Part shown: positions 25,172 through 37,972 of the stretch, piece by piece | Layout: every line of letters starts with the position of its first letter | How positions within the stretch are numbered: the stretch's first letter is position 1 | Source of the DNA: Jidongwangia harbinensis | GTDB lineage: Bacteria; Actinomycetota; Actinomycetes; Mycobacteriales; Micromonosporaceae | Assembly (NCBI RefSeq): GCF_020216025.1 | Contig: NZ_JAIWNC010000010.1 | Span: 124,001 to 188,000, forward strand | Direction of reading: 5' to 3' | DNA length: 64,000 nt | Notes under the pieces: generated by a model | What the model saw: the letters and a program-made list of their open reading frames with translations, nothing else | Database searches by the model: none | Told to the model about the DNA's origin: nothing | Translations under genes and position numbers: made by a program

Positions 25172-26857
25172 TCAGTGCGCCGACCGGGCCGGTGCCGGCG
25201 CGGCGAACGTGGTGAGGAACCGGTCCCGGAACGCGTCCATCCGGGTGACCGGCGCCTTGCGGCTGGGCCGCAGGCCGTCCTCCCAGCCCCAGCCGGCGAC
25301 CCGGTCCAGCACGGCCCGGTCCTTGGTCACCACGCTGATCGGCACGTCCCGGCCGCTGCGGCCGCTGACCACCGGCTTGGCCTGGTGGTCGCCGAGCACG
25401 ACCAGCACCAGGTCGTCGTCGCCGTAGCGCTGGGCCCAGGACAGCGTGCTGGTCAGCGAGTACGCGATGGACCGGCCGTACGCGGCGCGTACCCGTGCGG
25501 GGTTCGACCGCAGCGTCTGCGCGTCCTCGGCGGCGGCGGCCATCGGCCCGAACACCGCGCCGTCGCCGACCGCGTCCCACTCCACCATCTCCGGCGTCAC
25601 GGTCCACGGGGTGTGGCTCGAGGTGAGGGTCAGCTCCGCCATCACCGGCTGGGTGACGCGGCCGTACACCTCCCGCTGGAAGGTGGCGAACACGTACTGG
25701 TCGGGCATGCTGGACCAGGCGAACTTCGGGCCCCGGTAGCCCATGGTGCGGGAGTCGTGCACCTGCCGGTAGCCGTAGAAGTCGCCCTCCGGCCAGGCCT
25801 TGGTGTTGCCGGGCTCGAACGCCGCGGTGTGCCACCCGGCCCGCTGGAACAGCCGGGGCAGCGTGAGCCGGTCGCCGGAGACCAGCTGGCGGTACCGCTG
25901 CTCGTTGTCGATCCACAGCCCGGAGTGCATGGTGGCGTGCGCCAGCCAGCTTCCGCCGCCGTACGTCGACGAGGTCAGGTAGCCGCTGCGGGCGGAGAAC
26001 CCGGCCGCGGCCAGCCCCTGGGCGCCGGCCGCGAGCGCCGGGTCGACCAGCGCCGCGATCTTGGAGTTCTGCAGGGCCGCCCGCCCGTAGCTCTCCACGA
26101 AGACGAACACCACGTCCTTGCCGCGCAGCCCGGTGAGCAGCCGGTCGGCCGGGACGTCCCGGAACGCGTCCGCGCGGGCCAGCGCCGCGAAGGCCTTCTT
26201 GTCCTGCACCGCCCGGGGCACCTGCAGCGCGGTGTTGCGGGCCAGGACGGCGGCGGCGTCCGAGGCCACCGGTGCGCCGACGAACAACTGCGTGCCGACC
26301 AGCGCGAACACGGTCCAGGCCGCGACCCCGGCGGTGATCGCGCGGGCGGCCGGCCGGGGATACCGGACCACGAACCCGGACAACCGGACCACCGACAGGG
26401 TGAGCAGGGCGACGACGCCGGCCGCCAGCACCGCGGCGCCGGCCGCCGCCCCGATCGCGGTGACCCGGCCGGACGTCCCCACCAGGTAGTCGTAGCCGTT
26501 GCCGAGCAGCGGCCAGTCCAGTACCGGGTTGAACCGGCGGCCCAGGACGTTCAGGAAGCCGATGTTGAAGACCTTCAGCACGGTGAGCACGCCCAGGCCC
26601 ACGCCCAGCAGCACGGCGACCGGCCGCCGCGGCCGCCGGGGCAGCGCGAGCAGCAGCGCCGCGCCGAGCAGGCCCTCCAGCGGGATGCGCAGGAAGGCGG
26701 TGGGTACGGACTGACCCGCCTTCAGCCGGCCGACCTGGTCCGGTACGACGAGCGCGGCGAACACGAGTCCCGCGGCGGCGGCGGTGAGCACCGCGCGCAG
26801 GATGCGTCGACGATCGACGGCACCGTCGGCGGACGTGGGCAGATGGCGGCTGATCAC
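25172..26857 (-). CDS. Membrane sulfatase-fold phosphotransferase/LTA-synthase-like protein
   Basis: A 561-residue membrane enzyme. Five hydrophobic segments lie in the first 190 or so residues, followed by an external alkaline-phosphatase/sulfatase-fold domain. VVFVFVESYGRAA looks like the first metal site, with the nucleophile region in SSTYGGGSWLAHATMHSG, and DLVLVVLGDHQAKPVV provides the late metal ligands (GDHQ). The order matches LTA synthase and phosphoglycerol transferase families, so it may transfer a phospho-substituent to a surface polymer. The start is GTG at 26857 with GAAGGGA upstream. It is 8 bp after the alpha-galactosidase stop and probably cotranscribed with it. Confidence 0.75.
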   Translation of the reverse strand: MISRHLPTSADGAVDRRRILRAVLTAAAAGLVFAALVVPDQVGRLKAGQSVPTAFLRIPLEGLLGAALLLALPRRPRRPVAVLLGVGLGVLTVLKVFNIGFLNVLGRRFNPVLDWPLLGNGYDYLVGTSGRVTAIGAAAGAAVLAAGVVALLTLSVVRLSGFVVRYPRPAARAITAGVAAWTVFALVGTQLFVGAPVASDAAAVLARNTALQVPRAVQDKKAFAALARADAFRDVPADRLLTGLRGKDVVFVFVESYGRAALQNSKIAALVDPALAAGAQGLAAAGFSARSGYLTSSTYGGGSWLAHATMHSGLWIDNEQRYRQLVSGDRLTLPRLFQRAGWHTAAFEPGNTKAWPEGDFYGYRQVHDSRTMGYRGPKFAWSSMPDQYVFATFQREVYGRVTQPVMAELTLTSSHTPWTVTPEMVEWDAVGDGAVFGPMAAAAEDAQTLRSNPARVRAAYGRSIAYSLTSTLSWAQRYGDDDLVLVVLGDHQAKPVVSGRSGRDVPISVVTKDRAVLDRVAGWGWEDGLRPSRKAPVTRMDAFRDRFLTTFAAPAPARSAH

Positions 26858-26865
26858 GTTCCCTT

Positions 26866-29094
26866 CTACGCGCGTACGGGGTCGTTCGGTTCACCACGTA
26901 CGCCCGGGGGAGGAAACTCCTCGGCCGGCTGCACCCGGAACAGCACCGCCTGGTCGGGGTGCAGCCGGGGCGGCGCCACCCCCACCAGGGCCAGCGCGGC
27001 GCCGCTGAACACGTCCCCGTCCGCGTCCGGGCCCCACCACGCGGGCGGCACCAGACCGGACGGCCCGCCGGCCACCAGCACCGGCCGGACCCGGTAGCGG
27101 CGGTCGGGGTGCAGACCGCGGAAGCGCAGCCGCCCGGCCGGGTCCGGAAACAGGCTGCCGGTGGTCACCATGGCGAACAGCGCGCGGGACCGGTCCGGCG
27201 CCACCACGCCGTGCACCAGCAGGTCGTCGCCGGTGCCGTCCATCCGGACCAGGTCACCGCCGAGCAGCAGGTCCCGCTGCTCGGTGAAGAAGCGGATCCA
27301 GGCCCGCAGCTCGGCGAGTTCGGCGTCGGTGGCGCGGGCCAGGTCCCACTCGACGCCGAGGTGCCCGAAGACCGCGGTGGCGGCCCGGAAACCCAGGTCG
27401 TGCCGCCGGCCGGTGGTGTGTGAGCGGCCCGACGCGATGTGCGAGCCGAGGTACTCCGGCGGTACCAGCTGGGTGGTCCAGCGCAGCATGGCCTGCCGGT
27501 CGTGCGGGTCGATGTTGTCGGACACCCAGACCCGGTCGGTCCGGGCGAGCACGCCGAGATCGACCCGGCCGCCGCCGGACGAGCAGGACTCGATCTCCAG
27601 ACCGGGGTACGCCGCCCGGATCTCGTCGAGCAGCCGGTACACCGCGAGCGTCTGGGCGTGCACCCCGGGGCGTCCGCCGTCGGCCTGCGTGCCGGCCTCC
27701 ACCAGATCCCGGTTGTGGTCCCACTTCAGATAGTCGATCGGGTACTCGTCGAGGATCGCGGTGAGGTGTGACCGGACATGCCGGTACGCCCCGGGAACGC
27801 CGAGGTCGAGGACCTGCTGGTGGCGGGACTCGATCGGCCGGTCGCCGCGGGCCGCCATGATCCACTCGGGGTGGGCCCGGGCCAGGTCCGAGTCCGGGTT
27901 CACCATCTCCGGTTCGACCCAGAGCCCGAACTGCATGCCCAGTGCCCGGACCCGGTCGATCAGCGGGTGCAGACCGTGCGGCCAGGCGTCCGGGGAGACC
28001 ACCCAGTCGCCGAGCCCGGAACGGTCGTCGCGCCGCGAGCCGAACCAGCCGTCGTCCAGCACGTACCGCTCCACGCCCACCGCGGCGGCCCGCTCGGCCA
28101 GGTCCCGCAGGCGGTCGGTGTCGTGGTCGAAGTAGACCGCCTCCCACACGTTGAGCGTCACCGGCCGGTCCGGGCCCACCGGCCGCTCCCGGGACCGCAG
28201 GTGCCGGTGGAAGCGCCGGGCCACCTCGTCCAGCCCGGTGCCGTACCCGGCGTACACCCAGGGGCTGCGGTAGGTCTCCCCGGCACCCAGCCGGACCTCG
28301 CCGGGGAGCAGGAGCTCCCCGCCGCCGATCAGTTTCTCGCCGGTGAAGACCTGTTCCGCGTAGTGGGTGTGGTTGCCGCTCCACGCGGTGTGCACCGCCC
28401 ACACCTCGCCGGCCGCGAAGCCGAAGCCGGCGGTGCCGGCGTGCAGCAGGTAGGCGCTGTCCGCGCCGGTCCGGCCCTTGCGGTTCTCCCGCAGGTGCAG
28501 GCCGGAGCGGAACGGGCCGCGCTGGGGCACCCGTTCCCGGTTGTGCCGGCCGGTGAAGTCGAGCAGCTCGGTGGCCTCGGCCGGCACCGGGAACGCCAGC
28601 ACCAGGTCGGCGAGATCGTAGGGCCCGGCGGCGCGGGACCGCACCGCGGCGCGGGCCCGCAGCAGGCCGGCGGGCAGCAGCTCGAGCGTCACGGACAGCT
28701 CGAGGCGCCCGGTGTCGTCGGTCGCCGCCACCGTCACGGTGGCCGGCCCGGTGGCGACGAACCCGGCCACCGGCGCGCCGTCCACGGTCACCGACGTGGC
28801 GGCGAACGCGGGGGACCAGCCGGTCCCGGCGAACGATCCGCGCAGCCCGGGGCGCCCGATCCAGCCGGTGTGGTGCTCGGGCAGCACCGCGATCCGCGGC
28901 CGCGGTTCCACGGTGTTGGTGCCGGCGACCCCCTCGCCCGCGAGGAGCAGCGCCTCGGCCTGTGCGGCGTCCAGCGGCGGCAGCGCCGCGCCCCAGTAGG
29001 TGATCGCGGGCAGTCGCCCGGCGCGCGCGTCGATCAGGACGGTGACCCCGGCCGCGGTAGACGCGATCACCGCGCCCACGGCGTCGTGCGGCAT
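26866..29094 (-). CDS. Alpha-galactosidase, glycoside hydrolase family 36
   Basis: A 742-residue GH36 alpha-galactosidase, which releases terminal alpha-galactose from oligosaccharides such as raffinose and melibiose. The ATG at 29094 with AGAGGAG upstream is preferred over a longer frame and gives MPHDAVGAVIAST. The N-terminal sandwich domain precedes the barrel. The WEAVYFDHDT and VLDDGWFGSRRDD motifs are characteristic; DYLKWDHNRDL carries the nucleophile Asp and VWVSDNIDPHDR the acid/base Asp. The C-terminal beta domain ends with GVAPPRLHPDQAVLF. No signal peptide is seen, so it acts in the cytosol on imported sugars. It is followed by the sulfatase-fold gene. Confidence 0.93.
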   Translation of the reverse strand: MPHDAVGAVIASTAAGVTVLIDARAGRLPAITYWGAALPPLDAAQAEALLLAGEGVAGTNTVEPRPRIAVLPEHHTGWIGRPGLRGSFAGTGWSPAFAATSVTVDGAPVAGFVATGPATVTVAATDDTGRLELSVTLELLPAGLLRARAAVRSRAAGPYDLADLVLAFPVPAEATELLDFTGRHNRERVPQRGPFRSGLHLRENRKGRTGADSAYLLHAGTAGFGFAAGEVWAVHTAWSGNHTHYAEQVFTGEKLIGGGELLLPGEVRLGAGETYRSPWVYAGYGTGLDEVARRFHRHLRSRERPVGPDRPVTLNVWEAVYFDHDTDRLRDLAERAAAVGVERYVLDDGWFGSRRDDRSGLGDWVVSPDAWPHGLHPLIDRVRALGMQFGLWVEPEMVNPDSDLARAHPEWIMAARGDRPIESRHQQVLDLGVPGAYRHVRSHLTAILDEYPIDYLKWDHNRDLVEAGTQADGGRPGVHAQTLAVYRLLDEIRAAYPGLEIESCSSGGGRVDLGVLARTDRVWVSDNIDPHDRQAMLRWTTQLVPPEYLGSHIASGRSHTTGRRHDLGFRAATAVFGHLGVEWDLARATDAELAELRAWIRFFTEQRDLLLGGDLVRMDGTGDDLLVHGVVAPDRSRALFAMVTTGSLFPDPAGRLRFRGLHPDRRYRVRPVLVAGGPSGLVPPAWWGPDADGDVFSGAALALVGVAPPRLHPDQAVLFRVQPAEEFPPPGVRGEPNDPVRA

Positions 29095-29350
29095 CCGGTG
29101 CTCCTCTGCGCCGGCGTCGGGACCGAACCTCGCAGGTGAAACGACCCCGAGGGAGCCGAATCGAGGTCTCCGAGCATGGTGGCCCGGTCCGGAGGTGTCA
29201 ACCCGCGCACCGCGAGTGCGGAACCGCAACAGTGGTACATGATCAGGGTGGGAAAGTCGCCCGGATGGGTACAGGTAGCGGCGGTGTGTGCCCTATTCAG
29301 AAGGGGCCGGTGCGGAAACGGGGTTGTCGGATGGCGAGTGGACGAACCTG

Positions 29351-32973
<3,623 letters not shown>

Positions 32974-32977
<4 letters not shown>

Positions 32978-33744
32978 GGGAGGTCGACGCCGGAGAGTTT
33001 GGCGCAGGCGGCCAGCAACTCCTCCTGGAGGGTCTCGTCGTACGCCTGCGGGTTGGCCCGCAACTGCCGGCGGCGCTTGAAGTAGGCACCGGTGACGGTG
33101 GCCTCCGGTGAGTCGTCGGTGGCCAGCCACACCTGGGTGTCCGCGCCCTCGGGCAGGTCGTCGGTGGCGTCCGGCCCGCCCATCCGGGTGCGGATCCAGC
33201 CCGGGTCGACGGCGTTGCTGCGCACCTCCGGCCAGCGCCGGGCGACCGCGAACGCGAGCATCACGTCGTACAGTTTGGCGTCGCTGTAGGCCTGCATGCC
33301 GTCCCACCGCCGGGCGCCCCACTGCAGGTCGTCGAGGTGCACCGCGCCGTCGGCCTCCAGGCCGGAGGTCAGGTAGATCAGCCGCGCGGGGCGCGGCAGC
33401 AGGGCGGTCAGCAGGTACGGGGCCAGCACGTTCACCTGGAAGATGTGTTCCAGGCCGTCCCCGGTCAGCACCGGCGCCGGCTGCCCGCCGCCGATCCCGG
33501 CGTTGTGCACCACCACGTCGAACGGGCCCAGTTCGGCGGCCGCCCCGGCCAGGTCCCGGGTCTGCGCCAGGGACGACAGGTCGCCGTGCACCACGCCGGC
33601 CGCGTCCGGAACCGCCGCCCGGGCCTGGTCGCCGCGCCGCGCGTTGCGTGCGTGCAGCACCACCCGGTGCCCCTGCCCGGCCAGGGTGGCCGCGGTCTGC
33701 CGGCCGATGCCGTCGGTGGAGCCGGTCACCAGAATTGTCGCCAT
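32974..33744 (-). CDS. Short-chain dehydrogenase/reductase
   Basis: A 256-residue SDR with the cofactor motif TGSTDGIG near the N-terminus, the NAG-type HNAGIGGG motif and catalytic Tyr/Lys in AYSDAK. The basic residues after the first strand (HARNARR) favour NADP(H). The length and the C-terminal VTGAYFKRRRQLRANP are typical of retinol-dehydrogenase-like bacterial SDRs. It lies 28 bp downstream of the cysteine-desulfurase-like gene on the same strand and overlaps the end of the convergent hybrid sensor by 4 bases. Substrate unknown. Confidence 0.88.
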
Positions 33745-33772
33745 GCGCTCCTGATTCCCTGTTCCGGGCCGG

Positions 33773-34990
33773 TCATGCCGCCGCGGTGCCGGCCTTCGCC
33801 AGGACGGTCAGCAGCCGGTCCACCTCGTCCGCGGTGTTGTAGTGGTAGATGCTGGCGCGCACCGCGCCGCCGGTGTCCCGCAGCCCGGTCGCGGTGAAGT
33901 ACTCGTAGGCGTAGTAGTCGCCGGAGAACACGCAGACGCCCTCGTCGCCGAGCATCCGGGCGGTCTCCGCGGGCAGTTGGCCGCCGACCCGGAACGACAC
34001 CGTGGGGCAGCGCTGGTCCGGGGCCGGGCAGACGGTGACCGCGGGCAGCGCGGCCAGGCCGGCGGTGAGCCGGTCGGCCAGTGTCCGCTCGTAGCCGGCC
34101 GCCGCGGTCAGGCCGGCCAGCACCCGGTCGCGGCGCGGCGCGGCCGGGTCCGCCGTGCCCAGCGTGGCCAGGTGGTCGACGGCCGCGGTCACGCCGGCCA
34201 GCAGTTCGAAGCTCAGGGTGCCGAGCTCGAACCGGTCCGGCGCCACGTCCGGCGACGGCATCAGCTTCGCCGGGCGCAGCGTGCGCCACACCTCCGGGTC
34301 GGCCACCACCGCGGCCAGGTGCGGTCCGGACCACTTGTAGGCGCTGGTCACGTAGAAGTCCGCGCCGAGTGCCCGCACGTCGGTGGGCAGGTGCGGGGTG
34401 GCGTGCACCCCGTCGACGTAGACCAGCGCGCCCGCCGCGTGTGCCAGGTCGGCGATGCGGCGGACCGGCGGCACCGTGCCGATCGCGTTGCTGGCCGCGG
34501 TCACCGCCACCACCCGGGTCCGCGGACCGACCAGGCCGGCGTACTGCCCGGCCGGCAGTTCGCCGGTGGCCGGGTCGAACTCCGCCCAGCGTACGGTCGC
34601 GCCCGCCGCCTCGGCGGCCTGCACCCAGGGGCGCACGTTCGCGTCGTGGTCCAGCCGTGACACCACCACCTCGTCGCCGGGCCGCCAGGACGTCGCGAGC
34701 GTGCCGGCCACCCGGTAGGTCAGCGCGGTGGCGCTGGCCCCGAACACCACGCCGCCGGGCACCCCGCCGACCAGGTCGGCGACCGCGTCCCGGGCGGCCG
34801 CCACGATCTCGCCGGAGCGGCGGGCGGCCGCGAACGCGGTGCCGCGGTTGGACACCGCCCGGCGCAGCGTGCCGGCGACCGCGTCGGCGACCGGCGCGGC
34901 GACCTGGGTGCCGGCCGCGCCGTCCAGGTGGGCGAAACCCTCGGCGAGGGCGGGATAGGCGGCCCGGACCCGGGCGACGTCGAAGGTCAT
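33773..34990 (-). CDS. Cysteine-desulfurase-like class V aminotransferase
   Basis: A 405-residue PLP enzyme of the class V aminotransferase fold, in the cysteine desulfurase-like subgroup. The PLP lysine is in TSAYKWSGPH, and VYVDGVHATPH contains the Asp that contacts the cofactor. FLDGAAGTQ-like FAHLDGAAGTQVAAPV at the start is characteristic. True IscS/SufS enzymes carry a mobile-loop Cys; only a Cys near the C-terminus (DEGVCVFSGDYYAYE) is a candidate, so sulfur transfer is uncertain, and some family members act as isomerases or lyases. The ATG at 34990 opens the transcript with the SDR gene downstream. Confidence 0.85.
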   Translation of the reverse strand: MTFDVARVRAAYPALAEGFAHLDGAAGTQVAAPVADAVAGTLRRAVSNRGTAFAAARRSGEIVAAARDAVADLVGGVPGGVVFGASATALTYRVAGTLATSWRPGDEVVVSRLDHDANVRPWVQAAEAAGATVRWAEFDPATGELPAGQYAGLVGPRTRVVAVTAASNAIGTVPPVRRIADLAHAAGALVYVDGVHATPHLPTDVRALGADFYVTSAYKWSGPHLAAVVADPEVWRTLRPAKLMPSPDVAPDRFELGTLSFELLAGVTAAVDHLATLGTADPAAPRRDRVLAGLTAAAGYERTLADRLTAGLAALPAVTVCPAPDQRCPTVSFRVGGQLPAETARMLGDEGVCVFSGDYYAYEYFTATGLRDTGGAVRASIYHYNTADEVDRLLTVLAKAGTAAA

Positions 34991-35076
34991 GGGGTGGACG
35001 CTAGCTCAGCCGGCGGCGGCTGCCGGGTAGGGTCGCTGCCGGTGTGCAGTGATCAGGCCGGAGGGCGGACCCCGTC

Positions 35077-36747
35077 GTGAAGAATCCGCTGGGCCCCGGT
35101 GACCCCCGGCGGCTGGGCGACTACGAGCTGCTGTCCCGGCTCGGCCAGGGCGGCATGGGCACCGTCTACCTGGCCAGGGAACCGTCCGGACGCCTGGTCG
35201 CGGTCAAGGTCATCCGGCCCGAGTTCGCCTACGAGGCGGAGTTCCGCGGCCGGTTCCGCAGCGAGGTGAACCGGGCCCGGCAGGTGCCGCCGTTCTGCAC
35301 CGCCGAGGTGCTGTACGCCGACCCCGACCACCGCACGCCGTACCTGGTCGTGGAGTACGTCGACGGGCCCAGCCTGGCCGAGGTCGTGGAGGAGAAGGGC
35401 CCGCTGGGGGCCGGCAGCCTGTACAGCGTGGCGATCGGGGTGGCTACCGCGCTGACCGCGATCCACGGCGCCGGGGTGATCCACCGCGACCTGAAGCCGC
35501 GCAACGTGCTGTTCTCGCTCGGCACGCCCAAGGTGATCGACTTCGGCATCGCCCGGGCGCTGGAGGTGACCAGCCAGCACACCGGCACGGACCAGATGGT
35601 CGGCACGGTGGCGTACATGGCGCCGGAGCGGTTCGACGCGGAGAGCCGTACGGTCACACCGGCCGCGGACGTGTTCGCCTGGGGTGCCGTCGTGGTGTTC
35701 GCCGCCACCGGCCGTACCCCGTTCCACGCCGACTCGCCGGCCGCCACCGCGGCCCGGATCCTGACCCAGCCGCCGAACCTGTCCGGCCTGCCCGGGCCGC
35801 TGCGCGACCTGGTGGCGCTCACCCTGGACAAGGACCCGGCGCAGCGGCCCACCGCGTACGAGCTGCTGGACCTGCTGCTGGCCGCCGGTTCGCCGGGCGC
35901 ACCGGCGGGGCTCGACGCCGACCTGGCGCACCGCCCGGAGCTGCGCCGCGCCGCCGAGGCCGCCCAGCACTCCGGGCGCTACGTCACCGGCGACCCGCGC
36001 CGGCCGGCGATGGCGCCGGTCCGGCCGCTGGGCCGCGGCGGCCGGGCCGCCCGGCTGCTGGCCGCGGGGGCGGGCGCCGCGGTGCTGGCCGCCGCCGGCC
36101 TGGCCATGGCCGTCATCGGCGCCGACTGGCAGGCGGCCGACGGCGGAGCCGGACCGGTGGCCGAGTCGCCGTCACCGTCCGCGCCGGTGCCGCCGGTGAC
36201 CCGGGTGGTGCGCGGCCCGTCGGTGATCGACCGCCTGGACCGGCCGGGCCAGTGGCGGAGCTCCGGCAACGAGGGGTCGGGCGGCTGCCGGTTCGACGGC
36301 CGGCTGGTCGCCAGCACCGGCGACTCGGGGGCGGTGCAGTGCCGCGGGCCGTCCGACACGTTCGCCGGCGACCAGTCCATCGCCGTGGACGTCACCTCGT
36401 TGGCGCCCGGCTCCTGCGCGCTGGTCTGGTTCCGGTTCATCTCCGACAGCGGCTACCGGCTGTCCGCCTGCGCCGGCGGCCTCGACCTGGAACTGCTGGA
36501 CGCGGGGGAGGCCGCCACGTTGAAGACGTGGCCGTCCGAGGTGTTCCGGGACGGCGACCGGCACCGGCTCGGCATCGACATCCGGGGGCAGCGGGCCACG
36601 GTCACGGTGGACGGCGCACCGGTCATCGAGGCGGACGTCAACGAGCCCACCCTGGTCGCCGGGCGGGTCGTGTTCGGGGTGAGCACCGAGGATCTGGACT
36701 CCGAGGGCCGGGTGGGCTTCGCCAACGCGGAGATCCGCTCCCGCTAG
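35077..36747 (+). CDS. Transmembrane serine/threonine protein kinase with extracellular concanavalin-like domain
   Basis: A 556-residue PknB-type receptor kinase. The kinase domain (about residues 14-270) has LGQGGMG, the ATP-binding VAVKV Lys, catalytic VIHRDLKPRN and VIDFGIA, and VGTVAYMAPE, so all core motifs are intact. A Pro/Ala-rich linker leads to a membrane helix at about 325-350, and the outside part (about 375-556) is a beta-rich domain resembling the DUF1080/concanavalin fold, ending GRVVFGVSTEDLDSEGRVGFANAEI. This replaces the PASTA repeats of cell-wall-sensing kinases and suggests a glycan or ligand sensor. The start is GTG at 35077. Confidence 0.9.
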   Translation: MKNPLGPGDPRRLGDYELLSRLGQGGMGTVYLAREPSGRLVAVKVIRPEFAYEAEFRGRFRSEVNRARQVPPFCTAEVLYADPDHRTPYLVVEYVDGPSLAEVVEEKGPLGAGSLYSVAIGVATALTAIHGAGVIHRDLKPRNVLFSLGTPKVIDFGIARALEVTSQHTGTDQMVGTVAYMAPERFDAESRTVTPAADVFAWGAVVVFAATGRTPFHADSPAATAARILTQPPNLSGLPGPLRDLVALTLDKDPAQRPTAYELLDLLLAAGSPGAPAGLDADLAHRPELRRAAEAAQHSGRYVTGDPRRPAMAPVRPLGRGGRAARLLAAGAGAAVLAAAGLAMAVIGADWQAADGGAGPVAESPSPSAPVPPVTRVVRGPSVIDRLDRPGQWRSSGNEGSGGCRFDGRLVASTGDSGAVQCRGPSDTFAGDQSIAVDVTSLAPGSCALVWFRFISDSGYRLSACAGGLDLELLDAGEAATLKTWPSEVFRDGDRHRLGIDIRGQRATVTVDGAPVIEADVNEPTLVAGRVVFGVSTEDLDSEGRVGFANAEIRSR

Positions 36748-36754
36748 CGGTGCC

Positions 36755-36794
36755 CTGGCAAGCGGTTGCCAGACGGTGCAGGCGCGGTTAGCTT
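36755..36794 (+). promoter_or_regulatory. Promoter and operator of the third lacI gene
   Basis: CTGGCAA-GCGG-TTGCCAG at 36755-36772 is a palindrome with 7-base arms. Its right arm contains the -35 TTGCCA (36766-36771), and TAGCTT at 36789-36794 is the -10 after a 17-base spacer. The same operator, reversed, lies upstream of uxaC, so this lacI is probably autoregulated. Confidence 0.7.
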
Positions 36795-36818
36795 GAGGTG
36801 GCGCCGAGAGGGGTGGCC

Positions 36819-37913
36819 ATGACGGACCCGACGGATCCGGCCGAGAGCCGGCCCCGGACCGAGCCGGTGGCCGGCCGCGCACCCACCATCTACGACGTGG
36901 CCCGGGCCGCCGGGGTGGCGCCGTCCACCGTGTCGCGGGCGTTCGCCCGGCCGGGGCGGATCAACGCCGACACCGCGGAACGGATCCGCCGGGTCGCGAG
37001 CGCGCTGGGTTACCGGGCGAATCCGTCGGCCCGCGCGCTGCCGACCGGCCGCACCTCGATGCTCGCGCTGGTCGTCGCGGACGTGGCGAACCCGTTCTAC
37101 AGCGACATCATCCGGGGCGTGCAGGTCGCCGCGACCGCGGCCGGGTACACCATGCTGCTCACCGACGCCGAGCAGTCCGCGGCCGGGGAGCGCGAGGTGC
37201 TGGACCGCGCGGTGTCGTCGGCCGACGGGGTGGTGCTGGCCACCTCCGGCATCTCCGGCGCGGCGCTCCGGGTGATCGCCGGACAGCGCCCGGTGGTGGT
37301 GCTGAACCGGGCCGTGCCGGGCGTGCCCTGCGTGGTCAGCGACGACCCGCGGGGCATGCGTCAGGCGGTGGCGCACCTGGCCGGCCTGGGGCACCGGCGG
37401 ATCACCTACCTGGCCGGACCGCAGGCGTCCTGGGCGGACGGCGTGCGCTGGGACGCGCTGGTCGAGGCGGTCCGGGAGCGGGGTCTGGACGCGTGCCGGA
37501 GCGGGCCGTACCCGCCCACCGTGGACGGCGGCGCAGCGGCCGCGCCGGAGCTGGCCGGCCGCCCGACCACCGCGGTGATCGCGTACAACGACCTGATGGC
37601 GATCGGGCTGATCCGGGCGCTGGCCGCGCGGGGCGCCCGGCTGCCGGAGGAGGTGAGCGTGGTCGGTTTCGACGGCATCCTCGCCGCCGGTCTGGTCACG
37701 CCGGCGCTGACCACGGTGGCCGCGCCGCTGCGCGCGATGGGCCGGACCGCGGTCGGCACCCTGCTGGACCTGGTGCACGGCGCGCCGCCCGCCGCCGGGC
37801 CTCCGGTGCGCCTGCCCCCGGAACTGGTGGTACGGGCGTCGACCGCGCGCCCCGGCCGGAGCCGGCCCGCCTGGGCCACCGCCTCCGTGCCGACCTCCGC
37901 CGGGACCGGGTAG
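36819..37913 (+). CDS. LacI-family regulator of the glucuronate module (third of three)
   Basis: A 364-residue LacI repressor. I chose the ATG at 36819, which follows GAGAGGGG; a GTG at 36798 is possible but lacks a ribosome site. The helix-turn-helix TIYDVARAAGVAPSTVSRAF starts at about residue 28, after a longer than usual polar leader. The effector domain shows LALVVADVANPFYSDIIRGV and VSVVGFDGILAAGLVTP. Its own promoter carries a TTGCCA/TGGCAA palindrome that recurs upstream of uxaC, 60 bp after its stop, so it very probably controls uxaC-uxuB, with a uronate or fructuronate as likely inducer. Confidence 0.9.
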   Translation: MTDPTDPAESRPRTEPVAGRAPTIYDVARAAGVAPSTVSRAFARPGRINADTAERIRRVASALGYRANPSARALPTGRTSMLALVVADVANPFYSDIIRGVQVAATAAGYTMLLTDAEQSAAGEREVLDRAVSSADGVVLATSGISGAALRVIAGQRPVVVLNRAVPGVPCVVSDDPRGMRQAVAHLAGLGHRRITYLAGPQASWADGVRWDALVEAVRERGLDACRSGPYPPTVDGGAAAAPELAGRPTTAVIAYNDLMAIGLIRALAARGARLPEEVSVVGFDGILAAGLVTPALTTVAAPLRAMGRTAVGTLLDLVHGAPPAAGPPVRLPPELVVRASTARPGRSRPAWATASVPTSAGTG

Positions 37914-37926
37914 TCCGGGCAACAGA

Positions 37927-37966
37927 TGGCAACCGCTTGCCAAAGCGGCGGTCGTCCCATCAGTCT
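37927..37966 (+). promoter_or_regulatory. Operator and probable leaderless promoter of uxaC-uxuB
   Basis: TGGCAA-CCGC-TTGCCA at 37927-37942 matches the operator upstream of the lacI gene in reverse. TTGCCA at 37937-37942 can serve as the -35 and CAGTCT at 37961-37966 as a weak -10 (18-base spacer). That would place the transcript start at or next to the ATG at 37973, which has no ribosome site, so a leaderless message is likely. Confidence 0.6.
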
Positions 37967-37972
37967 CGTTGC

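Noticed and set aside
29247..29272. GGGTAC at 29267-29272 upstream of the hybrid sensor, resembling a stress-sigma -10.
   Set aside because: There is no matching GTTT-type -35 at the proper distance, so I did not list it as a promoter.
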